Source of the DNA: Ambrosia x helenae
Taxonomy: Eukaryota > Streptophyta > Magnoliopsida > Asterales > Asteraceae
Length of the DNA stretch: 64,000 bases
NCBI GenBank assembly: GCA_030844895.1
Contig: CM061233.1
Location: forward strand, 95,131,719 to 95,195,718
Direction: 5' to 3'
The position numbers and the translations under genes were made by a program. Positions 19,347-29,697 of this stretch are shown here, in pieces (the first letter of the stretch is position 1; every line of letters starts with the position of its first letter). The notes under the pieces were generated by a model that saw only the letters and a program-made list of their open reading frames with translations, ran no database searches and was not told the origin of the DNA.

Positions 19347-20966
19347 ATTCCGCTTCGGCATAACATGCCTCGATTCAAACACGCGTTTAGGAAAAAGATG
19401 AGGATATTTAGCTTTCATCTGATCCTCCCGTTCCCATGTGAACTCCGGTCCACGATTCGAGTTCCAACGAACTTTAACGATGCGATTTTACTCCGACGAA
19501 GGCTACGAATCTTGTAGTCGAGAATCTCGACAGGTTCCTCCAAAATGCGAAGACGATCATCAACCTTGATCTCCTCCAGCGGTACAATAAGATATTCATC
19601 AGCCAAACACTTCTTCAAGTTAGACACATGGAAGACGTTGTGCACACTACCGAGCTCCGCCGGTAGGTCAAGTCTGTATACCACCGGTCCAATCCGATCC
19701 AGGATTGCGAATGGTCCGACATAACGAGGGTTAAGCTTGCCACGCTTTCCAAAGCGTATGACGCCCTTCCATGGTGAAACTTTCAGAAGTACCCTGTCCC
19801 CAACCTGGAACTCCAAAGGTTTTCGACGGCGATCGGCATAGCTCTTCTGACGATCCCGTGCAGCAGCCAAACGGTGACGAATCTGTACGATTTTCTCCGA
19901 AGTTTCATACACAAGTTCCGGACCAGTGAGCTGGCTCTCGCCCACCTCGGCCCAACAAAGTGGTGATCGACATTTCTGTCCGTATAGAGCCTCGAACGGA
20001 GCTGCCTTGATACTAGAGTGATAGCTGTTGTTGTAGGAAAACTCCACCAACGGTAGGTGAATTTCCCAACTCTTACCAAACCGATAACACACGCCCGGAG
20101 CATGTCTTCCAAGGTTTGGATCGTCCACTCACTCTGTCCATCAGTTTGCGGATGATAAGCCGTACTCATATCCAACTGAGTACCCAAAGCCTTGTGCAGA
20201 GCCTTCCAGAAACGCGAAGCAAAACAAGAATCACGATTAGAGATAATAGAGACAGGCACCCCGTGCCGAGCAACCACCTCTTTAAGGTAAAGTCGAGCCA
20301 ACCGCTCAAGTCCATCGGTTTCCTTAATAGGTATGAAACGTGCCGATTTCGTCAGCCGGTCAACAATCACCCAGATCATATCATAACCACTAGGTGACCT
20401 TGGCAGCTTGGTGACAAAATCCATCGTGATTCGCTCCCACTTCCATTCTGGAACCTCTGGTTGTTGCAGGAGACCAGACGGCCTCTGATACTCCACCTTG
20501 ACTTTAGCACAAGTCAAGCATTTGCTGACATAAGCAGCTATATCAGCTTTCATGTTCGGCCACCAATAAAATATCTTCAAATCCCGATACATCTTATCGG
20601 AGCCAGGATGAATAGAATACCGGGATTTGTGAGCTTCATCCAAAACAAGCTCGCGCAATCCCCCGAACAATGGAACCCAAACACGTCCCGCAAAATAGTG
20701 TAAGCCATCGGTCCTGAGTTCAAGATGCTTGTCAGCACTGTGCATAGTCTCAGCCTTAAGGTTTCCTCCTTCAAGGCTTTCAACTGTGCAGAACGGATTT
20801 GGTCAGGCAACGACGAATGAATGGTGAGCTGTAAGGCTCGAACACGGCGAGGATTCGCAGACTCCTTCCTGCTCAAGGCGTCCGCCACAACGTCCGCCTT
20901 GCCAGGATGGTATTTGATAGCACAGTCATAATCGTTCAGGAGTTCAACCCAGCGACGCTGCCGCAA
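19347..20966 (-). pseudogene. Gypsy integrase with chromodomain-like C-terminus
   Basis: Frames 20577-20966, 19783-20745 and 19415-20128 join with shifts. The 320-codon central frame has the HHCC zinc site (H39, H47, C76, C79), the first catalytic Asp (D109, ERITMDFV) and Glu (E206, TDGQSEW). At the second catalytic position, 35 residues before the Glu, there is Asn (N170, ISNRDS) where the family has Asp. The C-terminal part has GPFAILDRIGPVVYRLDLP, then EEPVEILDYKIRSLRRSKI, the start of a chromodomain. It would integrate cDNA, but the N170 change should abolish catalysis. Confidence 0.92.
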
Positions 20967-21444
20967 TGTTTAACACCTTCTGGTCGAAAATATGCTGAAG
21001 ACTCTTGTGATCGGTATATACTTCACACTTGGTACCGTACAAGTAATGTCTCCAGATTTTCAACGCAAAGACTACCGCACCCAGTTCCAAGTCATGAGTA
21101 GTGTAGTTCTTCTCATGAACTTTGAGTTGACGAGAAGCATAAGCAATAACCTTCCCGCGGCGTTGCATCAACACACAACCGAGACCACGAATAGAAGCGT
21201 CACAGTACACAACGAAGTCATCCGTACCCTCAGGTAAAGATAAGATAGGTGCAGAACAAAGTTTAAGCTTCAACATCTGAAATGCTGATTCTTGTGGTTC
21301 ATCCCAGTCGAACTTTCGGTCCTTCTGGGTAAGAGTAGTGAGGGGTTGAGCGATCTTCGAAAATCCCTCAATGAAACGACGATAATAACCCGCAAGGCCT
21401 AGGAATTGCCGCACCTCAGATGGCGTCCTTGGTGCTTCCCAGTC
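20944..21444 (-). pseudogene. Gypsy RNase H
   Basis: Open from 21,414 to 20,944: VRQFLGLAGYYRRFIEGFSKIAQPL connection, YCDASIRGLGCVLMQRRGKVIAYASRQLK, the THDLELGAVVFALKIWRHYLYG helix and TDHKSLQHIF. The next frame continues with KYHPGKADVVADALSRKE. It is separated from the RT by a single TAG at 21,445-21,447, so it was part of one polyprotein. Confidence 0.92.
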
Positions 21445-21981
21445 CTAAATAGCTTCGATCTTAGCCGGATCGACATGAATTCCCAGTTCATTAACCACAT
21501 GTCCTAGGAATTGAACTTCACATAACCAAAAATCACACTTTGAGAACTTAGCATACAACTGCTCCTGTCTCAAAAGTTCCAAGACCAACCGTAGGTGTTC
21601 CTCATGATCCGCCTTGTTCTTAGAATAAATCAGAATGTCGTCAATAAACACGATGACGAACTTATCAAGGTAAGGCTTGCAAACGCGGTTCATTAAATCC
21701 ATGAACACCGCCGGTGCGTTAGTGAGACCAAAAGGCATGACCAAGAACTCAAAATGGCCATAACGAGTGCGAAAAGCAGTCTTCTGAATGTCAGCTTCCC
21801 TGACGCGCAACTGGTGATAACCGGACCGTAAATCAATCTTCGAATAGTAGCTGGAGCCCTGAAGCTGGTCAAAGAGATCATCAATGCGAGGAAGAGGATA
21901 ACGATTCTTGATGGTCACTTTGTTCAGCTCACGATAATCAATACACATGCGAAGACTTCCGTCCTTCTTCTTCACAAACAA
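21445..21981 (-). CDS. Gypsy reverse transcriptase
   Basis: 178 codons of well-preserved RT: KKDGSLRMCIDYRELNKVT, YSKIDLRSGYHQLRV (catalytic D50), EFLVMPFGLTNAPAVFMDLMN and the catalytic FIDDILIYSK box (D114, D115). It ends DPAKIEAI then TAG, where the family normally reads Gln before DWEAP. The frame is open upstream of its first Met, and the true polyprotein begins in gag. Synthesises element cDNA. Confidence 0.92.
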   Translation of the reverse strand: MFVKKKDGSLRMCIDYRELNKVTIKNRYPLPRIDDLFDQLQGSSYYSKIDLRSGYHQLRVREADIQKTAFRTRYGHFEFLVMPFGLTNAPAVFMDLMNRVCKPYLDKFVIVFIDDILIYSKNKADHEEHLRLVLELLRQEQLYAKFSKCDFWLCEVQFLGHVVNELGIHVDPAKIEAI

Positions 21982-22655
21982 AATAGGAGCTCCCCACGGG
22001 GAAGAACTCGGTCGGATGAAACCCTTTCCAAGAGTTCCTGCAACTGGCTGGACAACTCTTGCATCTCGGGAGGTGCAAGACGATACAGAGCTCGGGCAAT
22101 AGAAGCTGCACCCGGAGCAAGATCGATACCAAACTCAACCTGACGACGGGGAGGAAGACCAGGCAAATCATCAGGAAACACATCAGGAAAGTCACGAGCC
22201 ACTGGGATATCCTCGATCTTCTTCTCATCGTCAGTAGAAACGTTAACAAGTGCCAGAATGGCCGAACAACCCTTCCGAAGGTACTTACGGGCTTTCATGC
22301 TAGAAATGATACTCAGCGGAGCACCGCTTTTCTCGCCATGAACCGAAAGAGTCTCTCCATCAGGGAGAGGGATCCGAATAATCTTATCGAAACAAACGAT
22401 CTCCGCACGATACAACGATAACCAATCCATTCCGACAACGACATCAAAACTACCCAGGGGTACCGGCATAAGGTCAATGGGGAAAGACAAACCCGACAGT
22501 TCCAAGCGACATTCCCTAAGGGTGTGTGTCGCTTCGATTTTCTTACCATTAGCCAACTCTATTAAGTACTTAGCCTCTAAAGGTGTGGGTACTATATCTA
22601 GCAATCGACTAATGTCCATAGATACGAAACTCTTATCGGCACCAGAATCAAACAA
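21972..22655 (-). CDS. Gypsy aspartic protease and RT lead-in
   Basis: 227 codons. FDSGADKSFVS near the N-terminus holds D-S-G; ELANGKKIEATHTLREC, PLGSFDVVVGMDWLS and IIRIPLPDGE follow, which is the complete retropepsin-like fold. Residues 130-210 (IPVARDFPDVFPDDLPGLPPRRQVEFGIDLAPGAA) lead into RT. A frameshift near 22,000 separates it from the RT frame. It matures the polyprotein. Confidence 0.9.
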   Translation of the reverse strand: MFDSGADKSFVSMDISRLLDIVPTPLEAKYLIELANGKKIEATHTLRECRLELSGLSFPIDLMPVPLGSFDVVVGMDWLSLYRAEIVCFDKIIRIPLPDGETLSVHGEKSGAPLSIISSMKARKYLRKGCSAILALVNVSTDDEKKIEDIPVARDFPDVFPDDLPGLPPRRQVEFGIDLAPGAASIARALYRLAPPEMQELSSQLQELLERVSSDRVLPRGELLFCL

Positions 22656-22689
22656 GACAGAAACATAGCGATCATTAAGAAGGAACGTA

Positions 22690-24031
22690 CCGGTAACTGT
22701 GTCTGGATCCTGCCTAGCCTCTGCAGATCCAATGACGAAAGCACGTGCAGTCCTGCCTCCGCCGCCGTTGTTCCCATTACCGTTCCCGTTCTTCCCATTG
22801 TCGCCCTGTTTCAGCTTGGGACAATCACGCTTGAAATGTCTCGTGTCACCGCAGTTATAACACCCCTGCCTCCTCTGAGTCCCCTGAGCAGCAGGAGCAG
22901 GAGCAGGAGTAGGGGTACGAGCCTGGGCCGACAGAAGTGTTGCCCTGCAATCCTTAGCCAGGTGTCCAAGCTGGTTGCACCGATGACAGCGTGCCTTATC
23001 ATAGTTCCCCGAGTGATGGTAACCACACCGTTACACTTGGGATGCTTCACGATATACCCACCTGTCTTCTGCCCCGAAGACGATCCAGACGAATCAAACT
23101 TCCTTGCCGGCTGAGACGGCGCCAGTACAACACTCTTCCCCATACCATCCCACTTCCTCTTGTTCCCCTCAGTAACCTTCACAGCAGCACCCTTAGGTGG
23201 CAAAACACCTTCTGCCACCTTCAGGTTAGTCATCCGATGAGCTGATCGGACAACCTCAGCAATAGTGGGAAGATTCCCAGCAGCCACCAATCTGGCAATT
23301 TCCGGCACTAGCCCAGACACATAGTGCTCAATCCTCCTATACTCGGGTGTGTGCAAGTCAGGACACAACACCGCCAGCTCATTCCTCCTCACAGTATATT
23401 CTTCAATCTCAGACCCAACCATCTTATAGCTCCAGACCTCATGTTCTAACTTCCGTATCTCCTCTCTCGGACAGTACTCACCTCTCAACAGCTGCACAAA
23501 CTCCACCCAAGGCATAGCAATAGCCTCCCCTAACCCTTGTTCTAAGTAGTAGCATTCCACCATGACAGTGCAGGCCCCTCAAATGTCGCAGTAGCATACT
23601 TCACCCGGTCCCCAGCAGGACAGTTGCACATGACGAACACAAACTCAACCTTCTCCAGCCATCGGAGCAGTCCCACCGCTGCCTCAGTCCCAGCGAAGTT
23701 ATGGGGCTGACAGTCCCGAAACTTCTTATAAGAGCACTAAGGTGGGGGTGAATTGGCACCAACACCTGAAACACGGTACACGAGTAAAACACAAACGAAA
23801 GGACACGAAACCCAAAAATGAGGCAAGGTCGACAGAAATCAACTCACCACCCATGGCATTAATCCCAGCCTGGAAATTAGCCATAGCCATGTTCACTTGT
23901 TGTTGTAGCAAGTTGTTCAGTTCCGCTTGGGTCATGTTGATGTTACCACGACCACCGCCTCCAGCAAGACCACCGCCGCCAGCACGGCCACCGCCGCCAC
24001 CACGACGTCCACCACCACGAGCACCAGACAT
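22690..24031 (-). pseudogene. Gypsy gag
   Basis: Starts with a Gly/Arg-rich N-terminus (MSGARGGGRRGG) and NMTQAELNNLLQQQVNMAMANF, then shifts frame near 23,730. Frame 22811-23563 carries the gag core (EGLGEAIAMPWVEFVQLLRGEYCP-type, ELAVLCPDLHTPEYRRIEHYVSGL). Two CCHC knuckles can be read: CHRCNQLGHLAKDC near 22,960-23,000 and CYNCGDTRHFKRDC near 22,820-22,860. About three single-base shifts interrupt it. It forms the particle and binds RNA. Confidence 0.9.
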
Positions 24032-24543
24032 GATCTAACAAATCAAGAAATCGAGGGATTCAGACTCACTTCTAGTGTCAACCACTAGAAATTTACAAGA
24101 GTTAACTTAGGGACAAATCCAGGACTATACATCCAAACTCGAAATCCATCGGGATTTTCATGCATTTCAGTTTATTATTTCGTGTGCACCTGAAATGATA
24201 AACTGCTTTACATGGTCCTCCAGATGTACCCCTAATCCAGATTCCGGTCTCCGAATATCATCGCCTAGTAACGTGTTACGATAGGTGCAAGTATAAGAAG
24301 GCATGTGTGTGCTAGAACCAACAGATCAACCCCTCCTTCCTCAATCTAGAAGAAGAAGACAAGAGTAGGTAAGAACCCAAATAAGAGCGGATGATGTAAC
24401 GGAGAAGCATGATGATGATGTAAGGACACCCCGACAACTTTAGTACGTATCCCACTAATAGACTCAAAGTATGTGACCGTCTAGTATGTGCGACTCGGCT
24501 ATAGACCAGACTCTACATGCAGTCCTAGTTCACTATAACCATT
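24032..24543 (-). other. Untranslated leader of minus-strand gypsy
   Basis: The stretch between PBS and gag start, with no long ORF. Includes short ATG/ATC-rich runs around 24,395-24,425. Confidence 0.7.
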
Positions 24544-24556
24544 GGCTCTGATACCA
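24544..24556 (-). other. Primer-binding site of minus-strand gypsy
   Basis: The minus strand reads TGGTATCAGAGCC, complementary to initiator tRNA-Met, three bases inside the 5' LTR. Confidence 0.95.
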
Positions 24557-24559
24557 ATC

Positions 24560-25786
24560 TGTCACACCCTCAAATTTCCACTTGCGGAGTTTTACCGCGA
24601 GCGCATGACAAACCAGGATCCAAGTCAACGATCACAATAAACAACTCTATATGAAGATTCATGACATTCAAAAAGACATAGTTTTCATAAACTCAAAACC
24701 AGCAGCGGAAGCGTTAAACATGTTACAAGCCATAGACCCAAATGTACCAAGTGTTTATTACAAACATGAACTAAACCTAGACGCCAATGCAGACCCGTGC
24801 GCCTAGTCCCATTTGTTGCTACCTTAGCGACCTGAGAAAAACATGCCAAAAAGACGTCAACATATAATGCTGGTGAGTTCACAGGTTTGTTCAATATGTT
24901 ACCAAAATGTTACCAAAACGTTACCATGTCCATACTATATCAATGTTACCAGGTACGCTAGCTAGGCGTATGTTTTGTTACTACTACGATTGGAAAACCA
25001 TTACTAGACTGTTACCATGTGTTCAGCCCGATGTGTTGTAGCCACGCTACGAGTGTTACCAGTTCGAGACAATATGCACCCGCCCGGCCCTCCAAGCCGT
25101 CGAGTGGGGTTTGTCAAGCCCAATAGATCTATCCACATTTCCCCCGTTGTGCATCCCCGCACATTCATGGTTTCCCCCGGGACTTTAAAAGATCGTATAG
25201 TACACAAGTTTAAACCATAGTATGACATATGTTACCAAAGTAGTTTAGCGCATGTTTTCTCCCCCAAAAGTTTAAGCAGTAAAAGTGGGGCAGTGAACTC
25301 ACCTTAGATAGCGTTCTTCGGTTACAAGTAAAATGCTAAGTCCTTGATAATCCCTCTACCGGAGATCTATCAAAATGTTCACATAAGTGTTCCGACTAAT
25401 AACCATAAGGTTATCTAGCCTCCGATTGTCCAGATCATAACCAAGTATGTTTTAAAGCGTGTTTAAATGTTTAACCGACACACTAGACCGACCCGACATC
25501 CCGTTGGTGACCCATTACCCTAACTAATCAAGTACACATAGATTACACACAAGGTTCAAGCATAAAACACTTAGTTTGTATCAAAAATCTCATTTCTGCA
25601 TCAGAACGGTCGAACCATTCAGATTAAGTCTCCTTCGCCCGTTTTAAGTCTCCTTCGCCCGTTTTATGTCTCGTTCGACCGTTTGATGTCTCCTTCGATC
25701 ATTTTACCACGTTCGCCTAAACATAACCCAGGTTCGACCCTGGATTCTCTCCTTCGCACCTTCGATCGGTCGAAGGAGTCCAGGTT
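24560..25786 (-). repeat. 5' LTR of minus-strand gypsy, U5-side part
   Basis: Begins TGTCACACCC on plus and continues to the young insertion at 25,787. Its conserved U5 block is at 24,828-24,890. A 20-bp tandem array is at 25,626-25,705. Confidence 0.92.
25626..25705. repeat. 20-bp tandem array, four copies
   Basis: Four successive 20-bp units of the form AAGTCTCCTTCGCCCGTTTT, the last two diverged (TTCGACC, TTCGATC). Located in the LTR just before the nested insertion. Confidence 0.9.
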
Positions 25787-26189
25787 TGTCACACCACGCC
25801 AATGGCGGAAACACGTGGCGCAACGCTCGAAGCATATCAAAGTCAAGATTAACACAAACTATATTTAATTAGAAAAGATCAATTTATTAGAATGTCGAAA
25901 ATGAGTATCTCGTTACAATATTGCGCAAAGCATTACATAAAACGATGGACATTAAGTTTCAATGTAGGGGTATTTCCATTTAGGTTCCAACCCGATGGTA
26001 ACAATGAATGAAACCCCGACCAGTATCCGACATCCCGAATTCCACCGCACTAGCCCCATATCTATTCAGCACTTAGTTACCTGAAAGATATGTTTAAAAA
26101 GACGTCAATATATAAAATATTGGTGAGTTCACAGGTTTTAGTTTCAGAACAACATCATTTTCACAACCATCGACTCGACTCACTTTACC

Positions 26190-27732
26190 GTATAATTATT
26201 TTCCCATTAAATAATTATACTAGGATCTTGTCGATCGATATTTCCCTTTCTTTTACAACATGTGCGAAACCTGCACAACTTGTGGCATTTGTAAGGAGTA
26301 GCTAGCTCCTGCAAACTATAATGATGAGCAATCCCTTGAACCCCATAACCAAACCAAGACTAATAATAATGCCCCGCTCCCAGTCGTTCCTCGGAACCCA
26401 ACGACTTAATTTCAGAATACGTGCACCCCAGGCATACGCCGATGCATAATCGACGCTATCGATTAGGGGTGGGCCTTGTCAGGCACCAATAGTACTATCC
26501 AAATATTCCTTCGGTTTCATTTCCCTGAATTAATGATTACAGAAGAGAGGACTCAACCCCGAGTGGCGATCACTGCTCAAGTACTCATCATACCACTTAT
26601 CACATTTTAACCTTTGAAAACATTTCAACATGTGACAACGTTTGACAAAACATATCTTTCCCCCAGTTAAAACAGTAAAATGGGGCCGTGAAACTCACCT
26701 GTAACTGTGCTCGGCTCAAAGAAGAAAATAGTAAAGTTTGTGATCCCGCACCTACAAATGTTCTAGGCGTATAAGTCACTACACCTATGGTGTATGTGCC
26801 TTGGCAAGTTGTACACCCAACTTCCCGACCACGTCTTTATCCCAATTCCCGTTTAATAGTTTCGTATCCTAGGTTCAATGGCGATGGATTACCCTTTCCT
26901 TACAAGTCATGTATTATTCTTATTAATATTCTTTGTGACTTGTACAATATTATACTCGACGCGACTCTACCCAACGTATAATTATTTTCCCATTTAAATA
27001 ATTATACTTTGGATTGTTTCGCTCGATATAATGTGATTTCTTATTATCCGACCCGACTCACTTTGCCACATATTTATTTTCCCATTTAAATAAATATGCT
27101 AAGTTCTTGTCGTTTGGTAATATATTTCTAACGCCCGACTAGACTCACCACACCGTACATTTATTTTCCCATTTAAATAAATGTACTAGGATCTTGTCGG
27201 TTACTCACACGTTCATAGGTATATTTCACCTACTCGTCTCGGTTTTCCTTCTCGCATATCTATTTTCCCATTCAAATAGATATACTAGAATTTCGTCGAA
27301 AACGAGCATATGTACATATACCATCGCGTGGATACTACTTGTTAAGTTCATGTGTCGTTTAGCGTTTTTAATTCGTTACAATGTGTTTTCCTTTCCCACG
27401 AATTTTCTTTCTACACTTAGGAAAGTGTTTCGCACGTTTCTCCCTTGTTATATACATTTTATTTCCTTAAAATATATATGTATATTTTTATCTTGTCGTA
27501 ATGGCATTTTTCTCATATGTCCGTTTACGTTAGCTCATGTAACTAAGTTCGTTAGTTAGCGTTTTTCATATTTGTTTCCATTGCGCGTCCTTATGGAAGT
27601 ATTGTTCCTACTTCCGATTCCGAACGTTTATTTCTTGGAAAAATATACTTTGTACGTTTTAGCCCAACTTGTCCAACTTGTAACCCAAAAATGTTTCCGA
27701 TACTTTTATATTCCCATTCATATAAAAGTATC
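26190..27732. repeat. Array of hairpins with constant TTCCCAT-type loop and varying arms
   Basis: Perfect or near-perfect inverted repeats at 26,190-26,220, 26,976-27,007, 27,069-27,098, 27,155-27,186, 27,256-27,283 and 27,699-27,732, plus a degenerate one at 27,449-27,485. Arms are 10-13 bp and differ between units, for example GTATAATTATTT, GTACATTTATTT, ATATCTATTT and GATACTTTTATAT. The opposite arm changes to match, while the loop stays TCCCATT or TCCCATTC. Units 2-5 are spaced about 75-100 bp apart and flanked by GACTC and CTAGGATCTTGTCG-like words. The right LTR repeats the array from about 36,262. Confidence 0.9.
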
Positions 27733-28812
27733 CATTTTCGTAAAAGTCTTCCCAAGTCTTTACTTTATAAAATCTTATTTTATAAAATCCTTGTGTTACT
27801 CCTTTTATTTTTTATAAACTTCCATTTTTATAAAAGTACACTTTTTATACAAAATGCCCAAGTATGTTACTAGTATTTACCAAATCAACCTTGGAAAATT
27901 ATTACTTACACTTTTGACACCAAACTTTCCATTATTGTGTTTTTGGACTAATAGTTTCCAAAATATTCATTTTAGTCCTTTAACTTTCAAAGTTACAACA
28001 TTAATCCCTTAGCTTTCAATTGTTGCATTTTTCTACTCTAACTTCCCAAGTTAGCATTTTTCACCTAAAGTAGTGGACTTTGAAGATCCATTTTCTTGGT
28101 GCTTAGTTGCTTTTACTTCATTTTACTTTTAATGATCTTATAATTCATCCTAGATGTCATTAACATGATTGTTCCATACTTTCATCCAAAATATTCATTT
28201 TTCACTTATCCAAGTGAGTGAACTTTGATGATGGAACTTTTTCATCTATGATTATTTAACCCATTTTGATTCATTTTTGTCATTAATATATCATTCTATG
28301 ATGATTAAGATCATCCTTGATCATATCCAAGTCTTTCTCAAAAATCATGTTCCAATCATCATCTTACTCAAGAGTATGTTCATATTTCTACATTCTCTTT
28401 AAATATCATATTAATAATATTAAATCCAAGATTTACCCATATTATTGTTCATCCATTTTTATTCTAACAAAACTTAATAAAATCCATTTTATTACCCATT
28501 AATGTACAACTTGCTCTCCATAGCACAAAACATGAGCATTTAAGAAATAAAACAATGTAATACTTACTACTAGCTCAAGGCTAGGGAAGACAAAGATCTT
28601 GGATTTGGGTGAGGTTTAATGTGTTCTTCCAAGTGGGTTAAGCTCCAAGCTCTTGAAACACACAATGGGGTTTTGAAGGATAATGATCTAGAGGTGATTT
28701 GGAAATGTAAAAATTGCAAGAATGATGTTGGTGTGGGGGTGTAATGCCACGGCCACAAGAAGAAGGAGAAGAAGTGTTTTTGATTTTTCTTGATTCAAGT
28801 ATGCTTGTGTAT

Positions 28813-28820
28813 GTATATAA
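28813..28820 (-). promoter_or_regulatory. TATA-like element of young LTR promoter
   Basis: The minus strand has TTATATAC, about 840 bases from the 5' end of the LTR. The identical site in the transcribing 5' LTR is at about 38,885. The assignment is by sequence only. Confidence 0.45.
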
Positions 28821-29661
28821 TATCTCTTCAAATCTTCAAAGATTACCTAATATCTTTGTCTTGGATTATGGGAGATTGCAAGGATCATGTAAGATCACAA
28901 ACAAAATCTTTGAAAGATCATAAGAGGGTGCTTGGGCCGTGAGTTTTGAGAGAGAGAGTGAAGAGGATTGGGTGAATTCTATTGCCCAATACTAAACCAT
29001 GCAACCTCATGATTAATATTGATCTTAATGATTTATTAGGATAACACAAGATATCTTCCACTTGGGTGGGCCATAGGCCGGCCCCAAGGGGTGTTTTGGT
29101 GGGGTCCACTTTGCTAAATATTATCCCATGTTAAGTTTAAGTTAATCTCTTTCGGGTACCGTCCGGGTATCCTTGGGTTTTTAACCGTGTGTCACCCGAA
29201 TATTAAAATACCATTAATATTCATTAAATTTTGCCCAGTTAAATTACTGATAATTTATTTCGGCTTTTGCCGGGTGAAATTACGTGCTACGCGCGTATCG
29301 GGTGCGGTACGCACTTTATTCGTTACCGGGAGATTTGTATGACAAGTTTTCACGTATGGCTTTGGGGTTCCAAAACTCATTATATTTTGTGAAATTATCT
29401 TTTATTTTATATCCCGGGTGTCCGGGGTTCGTTTCGCTTATTAATTTTTACCGGGTAATCGCCAGTGTCCATACCGGATAGATTTGCTTGCACATGATCC
29501 TATCATGTTTTGTCATTAAACTTATGCATTCCTATGCATTATTTGGGAATTGCAATTTTTCTAAGGCCTCAGTTAAATAATCAACACATAATTACGTTTA
29601 ATTACGTTAATCGCGTATGGTTAATTAGTACGGGATTACCTTAATTTTGCCGGTTGTTACA

Positions 29662-29697
29662 TTCTCCCCCCGTTAGGAGAATTCCGTCCCGGAATTC
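29662..29697 (-). other. PPT and adjacent hairpin of young element
   Basis: TTCTCCCCCCGTT touches the LTR end (minus: a GGGGGG-containing purine tract). Hairpin GAATTCCG-TCC-CGGAATTC follows at 29,679-29,697, 17 bases from the LTR boundary. Confidence 0.88.

Larger units (their letters stand above)
25787..29661 (-). repeat. 3' LTR of young element (3,875 bp)
   Basis: TGTCACACCA...GGTTGTTACA. AT-rich with no gene. Contains the hairpin array (26,190-27,732), the conserved U5 block (about 26,071-26,140) and a TATA-like site at 28,813-28,820. All ORFs inside recur in the other LTR because the LTRs are duplicates. Confidence 0.95.

Noticed and set aside
23742..24038. Proline-rich plus-strand ORF (PPPPARPPPP)
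   Set aside because: Antisense shadow of the Gly-rich gag start on minus.
25787..29661. Regularly spaced repeats read as a CRISPR-like array
   Set aside because: Plant LTR context, spacing irregular, and the repeats are hairpins with constant loops, not constant repeats with unique spacers.
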